A DNA stretch of 14,775 nucleotides, from positions 1 to 14,775 of the forward strand of contig JAICLG010000042.1 in the NCBI GenBank assembly GCA_025927515.1, in the 5' to 3' direction. The notes below the pieces were generated by a model. That model ran no database searches, had not been told where the DNA came from, and was given only the letters and a program-made list of their open reading frames with translations. The translations under genes and the position numbers were made by a program. Positions 1 through 10,157 of the stretch are shown here, piece after piece (position 1 is the stretch's first letter; each line of letters starts with the position of its first letter). Origin of the DNA: Hyphomicrobium sp. GTDB taxonomy: Bacteria; Pseudomonadota; Alphaproteobacteria; Rhizobiales; Hyphomicrobiaceae.

Positions 1-142
1 CGCGCGGTATCTGCTCGACATTGCCGATCAGCTCGAGAGCGAGGATGCGCGGTTTCTTCTCGCCGATCCCGGTTCGCCGACGATGGTTCGCGACGGCGGC
101 GATTTGAGCGCGCTCTACGTGCTGATGCCGATGCGGGTTTAG
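1..142 (+). CDS. dnaN: DNA polymerase III beta subunit (sliding clamp), C-terminal end only
   Basis: The reading frame enters at base 2 and ends at the TAG at 140-142, giving the last 46 residues of the protein. The final residues LYVLMPMRV are the characteristic C-terminus of the beta clamp, and the preceding ARYLLDIADQL matches the last helix and strand of its third domain. The clamp forms a ring around DNA and tethers the replicative polymerase and many repair proteins. The dnaN-recF-gyrB order to the right supports the call. The start lies outside the window. The next gene, a TIR-domain gene, begins 30 bases downstream with no visible terminator between, so it may be transcribed from the dnaN promoter. 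Confidence 0.92.
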   Translation, partial: ARYLLDIADQLESEDARFLLADPGSPTMVRDGGDLSALYVLMPMRV

Positions 143-172
143 CCAGACGCGCGACCATAAACGCAAGCTACG

Positions 173-886
173 ATGAGAGCAGCTGATCGAATATCTCTTA
201 TCGACAAGCTGGGGCGCGCACTTCAGGCGCGTTTCGGATATGGCGAAATCGACATCTTTCTGTCTCACTACAAGGTTGCAAAGCCGCAATCTGTGTCAAC
301 CAACAGCAAGTGGGTTTATTCCAAAGAGGCACTACGAGACGTAGATGAAGCAATCCTGCTCAAGATGGCGGAGGAGCTTGATGTGGCTCTTCCCACTGCT
401 TCTGGGATCGTAGTTCGGGCGCCGCGAAATTGGAGTAATACGAGCGATCTGAAGATGTTCATAAGCCATCTTTCTGATCACCGCGATAAAGCAACGCGGC
501 TAAAAGATTGTTTGGTGCCCTACTCGATCAACGGATTCGTCGCTCACGAAGACATTGAGCCTACGCTCGAATGGCAAGCTGAAATTGAGCGAGCACTACA
601 TTCTATGGATGCATTTGTCGCTATTCATACGCGCGGTTTTTCGCGGAGTGTTTGGACTCAACAAGAGATTGGTTTTGCCTGCGCAAGGGGAGTCAAGATT
701 ATCTCTCTAAAAATGGGAGAGGATCCCACTGGCTTTATCTCTAAGCAACAAGCCTTGGCTCGCCGAGATCGTTCTGCTGAACAAATCGCTGCCGAGATAG
801 ACTCTATTTTGGCGGGGGATGAGCGTACATCGGCGAAGCTTCAGGCTGCTAAGGCGCGTAATATTTTGAGCGAGATACCCTTTTGA
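173..886 (+). CDS. TIR-domain protein, probable NAD-consuming defence effector
   Basis: A 237-residue protein. A TIR domain runs from about residue 93 to 180 or slightly beyond: a first beta strand KMFISHLSD (94-102), a BB-loop-like AHEDIEP (124-130), and SVWTQQE (159-165) with the WxxxE arrangement whose glutamate (here E165) is catalytic in NAD-cleaving TIR domains. That makes NAD hydrolysis or cyclic ADP-ribose production plausible, but this is inference. Residues 1-90 form a separate region (LIDKLGRALQARFGYGEID, then TNSKWVY at 43-49) that I cannot assign; it may be the sensing part. The ATG at 173 has no clear ribosome binding site. GC is about 43-47 percent in sampled 60-base lines, against about 68 percent in a sampled recF line, which suggests horizontal acquisition. 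The TGA stop overlaps the recF start, so the two are probably translationally coupled. No transposase or flanking repeat is visible. Confidence 0.88.
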   Translation: MRAADRISLIDKLGRALQARFGYGEIDIFLSHYKVAKPQSVSTNSKWVYSKEALRDVDEAILLKMAEELDVALPTASGIVVRAPRNWSNTSDLKMFISHLSDHRDKATRLKDCLVPYSINGFVAHEDIEPTLEWQAEIERALHSMDAFVAIHTRGFSRSVWTQQEIGFACARGVKIISLKMGEDPTGFISKQQALARRDRSAEQIAAEIDSILAGDERTSAKLQAAKARNILSEIPF

Positions 887-2172
887 CGCTTTGGGTTGAG
901 CGGCTGGCTCTGACGAATTTTCGTAGCTACGCGTCGGCGAGCGTTGCGACTGACGCTGGGCCGCAGGTGATCGTCGGGGCTAATGGGTCCGGCAAAACCA
1001 ACCTTCTCGAAGCGCTTTCGTTGCTGTCGCCAGGACAGGGCTTGCGACGTGTGCCGTTCAGCGATCTCGTTCGCGCTGGGGGCGGCGACGGCAGCTTCGC
1101 CATTGCCGCGCGTGCGCATACGCTCGCAGGTTCTGCGGACATCGGGACGGGGCTGCAAGCCAGGACCCCCACCCCTAACCCCTCCCCGCGAGGGGGAGGG
1201 GAATCCTCCGAGTACGCCGGCAACTCCCCGCAAGGGGGAGGGGAATTCGTATCGAGTCCGCGGCGAGGATCGGAACAAGAGACGTCAGAACGAGGAGTAC
1301 CAGGAAGAGGACTTTCAGAGCGGGGACGCATCGTCCGCATCGATGGCGCGGCGCAATCGGGGTCGGGCGTGCTCGCAGACTATCTCGAAATCGTCTGGGT
1401 GACGCCCGCTATGGATGGGCTGTTCACCGGGCCAGCTTCGGAGCGCCGGCGTTTTCTCGATCGTCTGATTCTGTGCTTTGATCACGGCTACCGCACCATT
1501 GCCGGACGTTTCGAACGCGCGATGACGAGCCGCAACCGGCTGCTTGCGGATGGTGTACGCGATAACGCGCAACTTTCAGGTTTCGAGCAGGTCATGGCCG
1601 AGACCGGTGTCGCCGTCGCGGCGGCGCGTCTCGAAGCGGTCGCGGCGATGGCGCAGATCGTCGAGACGCGTCGGACCCGCAATCCGGAATCGGCGTTTCC
1701 GTGGTCGGTGTTGCGGCTTGAAGGCAGCATCGAGGAGAGTCTGCAGCGGCTTTCCGCAATCGAGGCTGAAGATCTCTACGCGCAAACGCTGAGCGAGACG
1801 CGTGAGCGTGATCGCGCCGCATCTCGGACGCTCGATGGTCCGCATCGGTCCGACCTCGTCGTCGAACACGGTCCCAAGGGGCTCGCGGCGCGGCATTGCT
1901 CGACGGGCGAGCAGAAGGCGCTGCTGCTTGGCCTCGTGCTCGCGCATGCAGAACTGCTGACGGAACGACAGGAAGGAGCGGCGCCGATCCTGTTGCTCGA
2001 CGAGATCACGGCGCACCTCGACCGCGACCGGCGGGCTGCGCTGTTTGAAGAAATTCTTCGCCTCGGCGCCCAGGCATGGATGACGGGGACGGACGCAAAT
2101 GCGTTCGACGCGCTGTCGCAACGGGCACGATTTTGGCGGGTCGAGGAAGGCAAGATCACGCTTCTGGATTGA
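883..2172 (+). CDS. recF: RecF recombination mediator, with an in-frame repeat insertion
   Basis: RecF is an SMC-like ATPase that, with RecO and RecR, loads RecA at gapped DNA. Seen here: Walker A GANGSGKT (32-39), ABC signature STGEQK (340-345) and Walker B LLLDE (370-374) followed by the D-loop region. The protein is 429 residues where about 370-385 is usual. The excess is a low-complexity block at about residues 93-147, rich in P, R, G, S and E, encoded by a GC-rich repeat (see the repeat entry). Removing it gives about 375 residues and joins IGTGLQ to RGRIVRIDG. The start is a TTG at 883 that shares bases with the TGA of the TIR gene. An in-frame TAA at 859-861 rules out a start upstream of it, and TTG 883 is the only plausible initiator I see in between. 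Either the insertion lies in a tolerated surface loop or the protein is impaired; all ATPase motifs are intact. Confidence 0.95.
   Translation: MTLWVERLALTNFRSYASASVATDAGPQVIVGANGSGKTNLLEALSLLSPGQGLRRVPFSDLVRAGGGDGSFAIAARAHTLAGSADIGTGLQARTPTPNPSPRGGGESSEYAGNSPQGGGEFVSSPRRGSEQETSERGVPGRGLSERGRIVRIDGAAQSGSGVLADYLEIVWVTPAMDGLFTGPASERRRFLDRLILCFDHGYRTIAGRFERAMTSRNRLLADGVRDNAQLSGFEQVMAETGVAVAAARLEAVAAMAQIVETRRTRNPESAFPWSVLRLEGSIEESLQRLSAIEAEDLYAQTLSETRERDRAASRTLDGPHRSDLVVEHGPKGLAARHCSTGEQKALLLGLVLAHAELLTERQEGAAPILLLDEITAHLDRDRRAALFEEILRLGAQAWMTGTDANAFDALSQRARFWRVEEGKITLLD
1165..1246. repeat. GC-rich palindromic repeat pair inside recF
   Basis: Two copies of a 22-bp unit lie at 1183-1204 and 1225-1246 with one mismatch, 42 bp apart (a multiple of three). 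Each holds an inverted repeat: CCCCTCCCC (1179-1187) pairs with GGGGAGGGG (1193-1201) across a 5-base loop, and CTCCCC (1224-1229) pairs with GGGGAG (1235-1240). The C-rich lead-in at 1165-1182 resembles dispersed repeats usually found between genes in Hyphomicrobiales genomes; that likeness is from memory, not from a search. The frame stays open and is read as a PTPNPSPRGGG-type peptide. The insertion probably extends to about 1320, but its right edge is not sharply visible. No target-site duplication was identified. Confidence 0.75.
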
Positions 2173-2272
2173 GGCGTGAAGAAGGGACAAACGGTCACAC
2201 ACAAGACGCTGAAAAATATAGATTTTTTTACAGCGCATTGGTGCGATTTCATGCGGTGGTTTGGGCCATTTG

Positions 2273-2281
2273 TGCTATAAA
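2273..2281 (+). promoter_or_regulatory. Possible extended -10 promoter for gyrB
   Basis: TGC followed by TATAAA (2276-2281) fits an extended -10 element about 36 bases ahead of the gyrB ATG at 2318. No good -35 is visible at the usual spacing. The recF-gyrB gap is clearly AT-richer than its surroundings. It also contains a weak AT-only inverted repeat (AAAAAT at 2212-2217, ATTTTT at 2222-2227) that could end recF transcription or be part of a promoter region. The call rests on motif matching only. Confidence 0.4.
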
Positions 2282-2317
2282 AGCGGAGCCTTATTCCGCC
2301 CCCTGAGAAAGCCGCCA

Positions 2318-4765
<2,448 letters not shown>

Positions 4766-4812
4766 GCGCAGTTTGCCTTTCTGCACCATCGCGCATTGAT
4801 AGCTTGCCGAAA

Positions 4813-4912
4813 CCCGGACGGATCCCTCCTGCGCGGGGATGACGAAGGACGTGCTCGCGATTGTAGTGCTCACAGGTCCGGCTCTTCGCTGTGCTCCGAT
4901 CGGAATGACAAT
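4813..4912. repeat. Possible degenerate intergenic repeat element
   Basis: The gap between the convergent gyrB and antiporter genes (4766-4950) contains two segments resembling dispersed alphaproteobacterial intergenic repeats. The first is about 4813-4846, with ATCCC (4822-4826) pairing with GGGAT (4836-4840). The second is about 4875-4912 and ends in GATCGGAATGACA. Resemblance is from memory; a genome-wide copy count would decide. The short open frame across it looks like repeat-derived translation and not a gene. Confidence 0.35.
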
Positions 4913-4950
4913 CTGCGGCGGCGTGCTACGTGGTTTCTTAAAACGCGAAG

Positions 4951-6741
4951 TTAGAGCCGTTTGCGGCTGGGGAGGGCTCGCGTCTCGGTGCCGGCTTTCT
5001 TCGCTGCGCCGAGCAAGCGGGCGCGGAATTCATCGCGCTTCTCGTGGATCGAAGCGATGACGAGGCCCGTCGGCACGCCAAGTCCGACGAGAGCCGCTTC
5101 GGAAAGCTGCAGGCTCGCTTCGATCGTTTCCGGAACGGCGTCGTTGACGCCGATCTCGTAGAGGTGCTGAGCGTGGCTCGCGTCCTTGGCACGTGAGACG
5201 ATGACGAGATTGGGATAGCTCGTGCGCAGGGCCTGGACGATAGCGTCTATCTCGGTCTCGGTATGGATCGTGATGATCGCAGCCTTGGCTGTGTCGAGTC
5301 CACAGACGCGCAAAAAATCGAGTTGGCGCACGTCGCCGAAATAGACGGGCTTGCCGTCGCGCCGGGCATTGGCGACGAGGCGCGGGTCGCGATCGACGGC
5401 GATGTAGCGCACCTGATGCTCTGCGAGCATGCTGCCGATGAGCTGCCCGACGCGGCCATATCCGACGACGAGCGCCGTGGCGTTTTCGGTGCCTGACGGA
5501 ACCACGGCAAGCACCGAGTCGGCGGGCGCGGGTAAGGCATTCCGCTTCGCCAGCCAGCGGCCGAGCATGGCAGTCGCTGGGATGCATGCCATCGTCAGCG
5601 ATACGGAGGTCAACAGGACGCCGGTCACCTCCCGGCTTATAAGGCCTGCTCCGAGCGCGGCCGTCAGGACGACGAAGGCGAACTCGCCGCCGGGTGCAAG
5701 CAGCGCTGCCGTCTCGATCGCGGCGGGCCGTGCAATGCCGAACAGCCGCGAGAGTGCGTAGATAATGACCGCCTGGAGCAAGATTATGCCTCCAGCCGTC
5801 GCCAGGATCATGGCCGGATTCGCCAGCAGAGCTTTGATGTCGAGGGTGAGGCCGACCGAAAAGAAGAACACACCAAGCAGCAGCGATTTGATCGGCTCGA
5901 TCGTGGTTTGAATTGCGCGGCGGTATTCGGTCTCCGCCAGGAGGAGCCCGGCGACGAACGCGCCGAGGGCCATGGACAGGCCAGCCGCCGCGGTTACGAA
6001 GCTCGTGCCGACGGCAACGAACAACGTCGCCGCGATGAAAAGGTCATGGTTGGCCGTCTGTGCTACGAGACGGAAAAGCGGCTGCAGAAAAAATCTCCCG
6101 GTTCCGACGATCACCAGCAGCGCCGCGACCGCTTGAACCAGCGCCGTCAGAATTCCGAGGGCGAGCGAGCCCTTGTTGCCGGGTTCCAGAATGCCGACAA
6201 GCAGCAGGATCGGAACCACGGCAAGGTCTTGAAAAAGGAGGATCGAGAAACTCGTGCGTCCGACGGTGGTCGCCAGCCGTTTCTGGCGCGCCAGCATCTC
6301 GATCACGATGGCGGTCGATGACAGGCAGAGCGCCAAGCCGATGACGATGGCGGTCGTCGGGGAGCGACCGAGCTCGATGGCGATCACGGCAATTGCCGCT
6401 GCCGAGACAATGACTTGCAGCCCGCCGAGGCCGAAAACCAGTCGCCGCATCGTCGAAAGCCGTTCGAAAGACAGCTCTAAGCCAATGAGGAACAGCAGAA
6501 AAACGACGCCCCATTCGGCGAATTTCGCGAGCCGTTCGGGTGCCGTGACCGTCAGCCAGGAGAGCGATGGAAAATAAGGCGTTAAAGCACCGAGGCCCCC
6601 CGGACTTAGGGCTGCGCCGGTGAGCAGGAACGCCAGAACGGTGCTAATACCAACGCGATGGAGCAGCGGTACGATGACCCCAGCGGTGCCGAGGACTAGC
6701 AGAGCATCCTTATAGGCTGCGAGATCACTTGTTGCGGACAT
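4951..6741 (-). CDS. Kef-type cation/proton antiporter with TrkA-N domain (CPA2 family)
   Basis: A 596-residue inner-membrane protein. Residues 1 to about 385 form a run of hydrophobic segments typical of the sodium/proton exchanger (CPA2) fold, including FLLFLIGLELSFE. The C-terminal part is a cytoplasmic TrkA-N/RCK Rossmann domain with GYGRVG at 427-432, a nucleotide-binding GxGxxG, followed by AVDRDP. The likely role is potassium efflux in exchange for protons, gated by a bound nucleotide; the ion is inferred from the family. The start chosen is the ATG at 6741, because a strong GGGGAGGTGG ribosome binding site lies just ahead of it. An ATG 33 bases upstream (6774) is in frame but less well placed. 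A weak hairpin (AGCCG 4955-4959 with CGGCT 4964-4968) overlaps the 3' end and could contribute to termination. It is transcribed divergently from the penicillin-binding protein gene. Confidence 0.93.
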   Translation of the reverse strand: MSATSDLAAYKDALLVLGTAGVIVPLLHRVGISTVLAFLLTGAALSPGGLGALTPYFPSLSWLTVTAPERLAKFAEWGVVFLLFLIGLELSFERLSTMRRLVFGLGGLQVIVSAAAIAVIAIELGRSPTTAIVIGLALCLSSTAIVIEMLARQKRLATTVGRTSFSILLFQDLAVVPILLLVGILEPGNKGSLALGILTALVQAVAALLVIVGTGRFFLQPLFRLVAQTANHDLFIAATLFVAVGTSFVTAAAGLSMALGAFVAGLLLAETEYRRAIQTTIEPIKSLLLGVFFFSVGLTLDIKALLANPAMILATAGGIILLQAVIIYALSRLFGIARPAAIETAALLAPGGEFAFVVLTAALGAGLISREVTGVLLTSVSLTMACIPATAMLGRWLAKRNALPAPADSVLAVVPSGTENATALVVGYGRVGQLIGSMLAEHQVRYIAVDRDPRLVANARRDGKPVYFGDVRQLDFLRVCGLDTAKAAIITIHTETEIDAIVQALRTSYPNLVIVSRAKDASHAQHLYEIGVNDAVPETIEASLQLSEAALVGLGVPTGLVIASIHEKRDEFRARLLGAAKKAGTETRALPSRKRL

Positions 6742-6975
6742 CCACCTCCCCACTTCCGTGCCGTCAGTATGCACTGCTCCCGGCCCCCGCGACTACACCG
6801 GAATTGAAGGCAAATTCTGCTTGGAGCCAACGGCCGGACCAATCGGGCGTCGTTTCATGTTGGGGTGACGCGTCTACAACACGAATTCTGCTCCGGTATT
6901 CGATCGAAGGCCGGAAGCCGGACTTAACTGGCCTTTAGGCAGGCCGGGATAACACTAGAGCCCAAACGTACCGCG
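6742..6975. promoter_or_regulatory. Divergent intergenic region between antiporter and PBP genes
   Basis: These 234 bases must hold the promoters of both flanking genes, but no convincing -35/-10 pair could be picked. Visible structure: a perfect 10-bp palindrome TTCGATCGAA (6899-6908), and a 7-bp hairpin with CTGGCCT (6928-6934) and AGGCCGG (6941-6947, one G-T pair) in the probable leader of the penicillin-binding protein gene. No coding potential was recognised. Confidence 0.3.
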
Positions 6976-9357
6976 ATGACCGAGCCCGTGCCAAGCTGTG
7001 GGCCTCGTTCTTGCCGGTTTTTGGGTGCGAGGGTGTTTCGAGTCTTATTCGCGACAGTGCGGTTTTGCGTTTGGGTGCTTGGCAAGTTGCTTGGCGTCGG
7101 CAGGCGTGCACCGGCGCGTCCGACACTTCCAGGCTCCTTTCAATCTGTTGCGAAGCAGGCGTTCAATTCCGGCGAGAAGCCGCCAGAGAAGCCTCCGCAG
7201 CCGGGGAGAAGATCTCTGCGTGGCGGATTCCGAAAGCTGAAGCGCAGATACCGGATGGTAATAGCGGCCGGTATTGCCGGCACCGGCGGACTGATACTGC
7301 TTTTTGCGCTGATGATGGTTTACTACACCGTCACCTTCCCGGACCCGCTTTCCCTCCGCAATGTCGAGCATGCGCCTCTTATTCGCATTCTCGCGCGCGA
7401 TGGTGAGACGATCGCCATGCGCGGCGCCTCCCACGAGTATGTCCGCCTCGACGACATGCCGAAGTCCATTCCTGCTGCCGTTGTCGCGACGGAGGACCGG
7501 CGCTTCTTCGACCATTACGGCGTCGATCCGTCCGGAATGTTGCGCGCAGCGTTGACGAACCTCCGCGCGGGCCGCTTCGTGCAAGGCGGTTCGACGCTGA
7601 CGCAACAGCTCGCAAAGAATCTGTTCCTGACGCAAGAACGGACCCTTACCCGCAAGATTGCCGAACTCGGCTTGGCGCTCTGGCTCGAAGTGCGGCTTAC
7701 GAAAAACGAAATTCTCGAGCTCTATCTCAACCAAGTCTACTTCGGCAGCGGCGCGTATGGTGTCGGTGCGGCAAGCCAACGATATTTCGGCAAGCCCGTA
7801 CACGATCTGACGTTGCCTGAAGCTGCAATCATTGCCGGGCTTCTCAAGGCGCCCTCCAAGTACAGCCCGGCGACAAATCCCGAGGGGGCGCGGGCGCGGG
7901 GACGCGTCGTGATTGAAAACATGGTGGAGGCGGGCTTCATCACGCCGGATCAGGAAAAGCGTGCTCTCGCCGAACCGGTGGTATTTGCCAATCAGAAAAT
8001 CGCAAGTTCCGCTTCCGACGCCGGATACGTCATTGATTACATCCTCGACCAGATGCCGCCGATATCGAGCGCGGGCGATGCGGAAGTCATCGTGCAGACG
8101 ACTCTCGATAAAGCTTTGCAACGCACGGCGCAAAAGGTCGTCAAAGAGACGCTGGAGAAAAAGGGGAATGCGTTCGGCGCGAGTCAGGCCGCTCTCGTCG
8201 TGCTCGATCGCGACGGCGGGATTCGTGCTCTCGTCGGCGGACGCGATTATGCGCAAAGCCAGTTCGATCGTGCCGTAAAGGCGAAGCGTCAGCCGGGCTC
8301 GGCTTTCAAACCGTTCGTGTATCTTGCCGCACTCGAGCACGGGCTCACTCCGGACTCGGTCGCAATGGACGGGCCGATTACGATCGGCAACTGGTCGCCC
8401 AAGAACGACAACAACAAATTCGCCGGTCCGGTGACGTTGCGGCAAGCGTTGGCGCAGTCGCTGAACACGGTCGCCGTACGGCTTAACCAGGATGTCGGAC
8501 AAGGACGAACGATCGAGGTGGCGCGGCGCTTCGGCATCAGGTCCGAGCTGCACGACGGGCCATCGCTGGCGCTTGGAACGTCAGAGGTTTCCCTGCTTGA
8601 ACTGTCGGGCGCCTATGCTGTTTTTTCCAACGGCGGGCAAGCGGTCGAGCCGCACGTTATTTCGCGCGTGAGCCTCAGTTCGGGCCGCGTCATTTATCAG
8701 AGTCCGCCGCCGCGCACCGACAGGGTCGCCAGCTTGCGCAAAATTGGCGCTCTGAACGACATGCTGAACGCCGTCGTCGTTTATGGCACCGGTCGAAGGG
8801 CGGCGCTTCCCGATCGGCCTGTCGCCGGCAAGACGGGAACGACACAGGATTTCCGCGACGCGTGGTTCATCGGCTACACGAGCGACCTGACGGCCGGCGT
8901 TTGGGTTGGCAACGACGATGGCAAACCCATGAAGCGGACGACGGGCGGAAGCCTGCCGGCTGAAATCTGGAAGCAAATCATGCGCGTGGCGAATGCGGGC
9001 ATGGCGCCGTCGGCTTTGCCGGGGACGATTCTCAACGATCCCGATTTCGATATGGCCGATGGATTCGGCAATAATCCGATGTTTGCGTCCAACGCCGCGC
9101 ATACGCCGCGGGTTGTGCAGTACCATGAAGTCTTGCCTTGGGCACCCGGCCGTTCCCTGCAAGAGGCTTATCGGCCAGGATCTCGCACGCTGACGGCAGA
9201 TGCCGAAGGTCGGCCGTCGCATCCGATGCACAGCATCGGTGCAGACTTCATCGCGCGGGCCCTTGGACGTGAATCCTTGGCAGGTTCGCGGATGGAGGCC
9301 GATAGCGATGATCACGAACGATCGAGAGACGTCATGCCTTGGGAAAATTGGTGGTGA
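6976..9357 (+). CDS. Class A penicillin-binding protein (PBP1A family)
   Basis: A bifunctional peptidoglycan synthase anchored in the inner membrane and acting in the periplasm. A transmembrane segment lies at about 94-118. The glycosyltransferase (GT51) domain spans about 150-325 with ATEDRRFF (catalytic E173) and GGSTLTQQLAKN. The transpeptidase domain carries GSAFKP (nucleophile S442, K445), SLN (495-497) and KTGTT (619-623). All catalytic motifs are present. There is little room between the two catalytic domains for the extra OB-type domain of the longest PBP1A proteins, so this may be the shorter PBP1A type. The N-terminal 93 residues are basic, with a second hydrophobic stretch at about 19-41. 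The ATG at 6976 lacks a clear ribosome binding site, so the true start may lie further in. The C-terminus ends in PWENWW. Its stop is four bases from the stop of the convergent metallopeptidase gene. Confidence 0.95.
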   Translation: MTEPVPSCGPRSCRFLGARVFRVLFATVRFCVWVLGKLLGVGRRAPARPTLPGSFQSVAKQAFNSGEKPPEKPPQPGRRSLRGGFRKLKRRYRMVIAAGIAGTGGLILLFALMMVYYTVTFPDPLSLRNVEHAPLIRILARDGETIAMRGASHEYVRLDDMPKSIPAAVVATEDRRFFDHYGVDPSGMLRAALTNLRAGRFVQGGSTLTQQLAKNLFLTQERTLTRKIAELGLALWLEVRLTKNEILELYLNQVYFGSGAYGVGAASQRYFGKPVHDLTLPEAAIIAGLLKAPSKYSPATNPEGARARGRVVIENMVEAGFITPDQEKRALAEPVVFANQKIASSASDAGYVIDYILDQMPPISSAGDAEVIVQTTLDKALQRTAQKVVKETLEKKGNAFGASQAALVVLDRDGGIRALVGGRDYAQSQFDRAVKAKRQPGSAFKPFVYLAALEHGLTPDSVAMDGPITIGNWSPKNDNNKFAGPVTLRQALAQSLNTVAVRLNQDVGQGRTIEVARRFGIRSELHDGPSLALGTSEVSLLELSGAYAVFSNGGQAVEPHVISRVSLSSGRVIYQSPPPRTDRVASLRKIGALNDMLNAVVVYGTGRRAALPDRPVAGKTGTTQDFRDAWFIGYTSDLTAGVWVGNDDGKPMKRTTGGSLPAEIWKQIMRVANAGMAPSALPGTILNDPDFDMADGFGNNPMFASNAAHTPRVVQYHEVLPWAPGRSLQEAYRPGSRTLTADAEGRPSHPMHSIGADFIARALGRESLAGSRMEADSDDHERSRDVMPWENWW

Positions 9358-9361
9358 TGCG

Positions 9362-10132
9362 CTAGCGCGTCCGTCCGTGCACTGGGCCGTATCGGTGCAG
9401 ATCAGGGCCGCGGACCTGAAGCCACTGTTTGGCAACTTCGAAATCCGGGCAGATCTTTTTGACGAGCGTCCAGAACTTGGGACCGTGATTCATCTCTGCC
9501 AGATGCGCGACTTCGTGTGCCGCGACGTAATCAAGAACAAAAGACGGTGCGAGGATGAGGCGCCATGAGAATGAGAGTGCACCCGTCGTCGAGCAGGAAC
9601 CCCAGCGACTCGTCTGATCGCGAATGGCAATGCGTTCGGCTTTAAGCGACAGCAGTTTGCTATGGTATGCAACGCTTTTGTCGAGATCGCATCGCGCTTC
9701 CTCTGATAGCCAGCGGGTCAGTCGCGCTGCGGCGAGATCCTTCGGACCCGGAACGACGATCGTTGGCCGTTTAGCCGTCTCGCGATCAATCGTGATGATG
9801 CGTGTGCGTTTATCGCCGGTGAATGCGATCCTGTGAGGCTCGCCGCGCAGAGGCATTGCCGCGTCGTTTTCGAATGGCACACGGTTCGGTAAGCTATCGA
9901 GGCGCGCGCGAACCCAATCTATGTGGCGATTGAGAAACGTCCCGGCCTCGTCGAGGTCGCATTGCAGCGGCAGCGTGACGATGACGGCGCGCCGTGTGCG
10001 GCTGACGCGCAACGTGAGCCGACGCGCGCCCGGATGACGGCGAACTTCGAGTTGCGCACCAATGTCCTCGAGACGGACCGATCGCGTTTGAGACGACAGC
10101 TCGGCGACTTGCCGTCCATTTTTGATCCTCAT
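9362..10132 (-). CDS. YgjP-type zinc metallopeptidase (DUF45, M48-like)
   Basis: A 256-residue protein of the YgjP/DUF45 group. HEVAHLAEMNH at 206-216 gives the zinc ligands H206 and H210 with E207 as general base, and H216 as probable third ligand. The family motif RWGSCS (176-181) lies before it. The N-terminal half (RRHPGARRLTLRV, 31-43) is the usual beta-rich part. There is no signal peptide or membrane segment, so it is probably cytoplasmic. The substrate is not known for this family. The ATG at 10132 follows a purine-rich GGGGGGCAG, an acceptable ribosome binding site. It may be co-transcribed from the senC side, but 190 bases with two hairpins separate the two genes. Confidence 0.9.
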   Translation of the reverse strand: MRIKNGRQVAELSSQTRSVRLEDIGAQLEVRRHPGARRLTLRVSRTRRAVIVTLPLQCDLDEAGTFLNRHIDWVRARLDSLPNRVPFENDAAMPLRGEPHRIAFTGDKRTRIITIDRETAKRPTIVVPGPKDLAAARLTRWLSEEARCDLDKSVAYHSKLLSLKAERIAIRDQTSRWGSCSTTGALSFSWRLILAPSFVLDYVAAHEVAHLAEMNHGPKFWTLVKKICPDFEVAKQWLQVRGPDLHRYGPVHGRTR

Positions 10133-10157
10133 GCGCTCTGCCCCCCAAAGCTGGCGC

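Noticed and set aside
841..1402. Overlapping open frames on both strands across the recF repeat
   Set aside because: They follow from the GC-rich repeat lacking stops; the RecF frame with its ATPase motifs is the real one.
2261..2317. Upstream extension of gyrB
   Set aside because: The extra residues do not resemble GyrB and the stretch contains the likely promoter.
4839..5060. A 73-codon plus-strand frame after gyrB
   Set aside because: Runs through repeat-like intergenic sequence into the 3' end of the antiporter gene; no ribosome binding site or domain.
6899..6908. 10-bp palindrome TTCGATCGAA in the antiporter/PBP gap
   Set aside because: Not rare enough in 234 bases to call an operator without further support; recorded only as structure.
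7045..8553. A 502-codon antisense open frame
   Set aside because: Lies wholly opposite the class A PBP gene, has an arginine-rich shadow composition and no recognisable domain.
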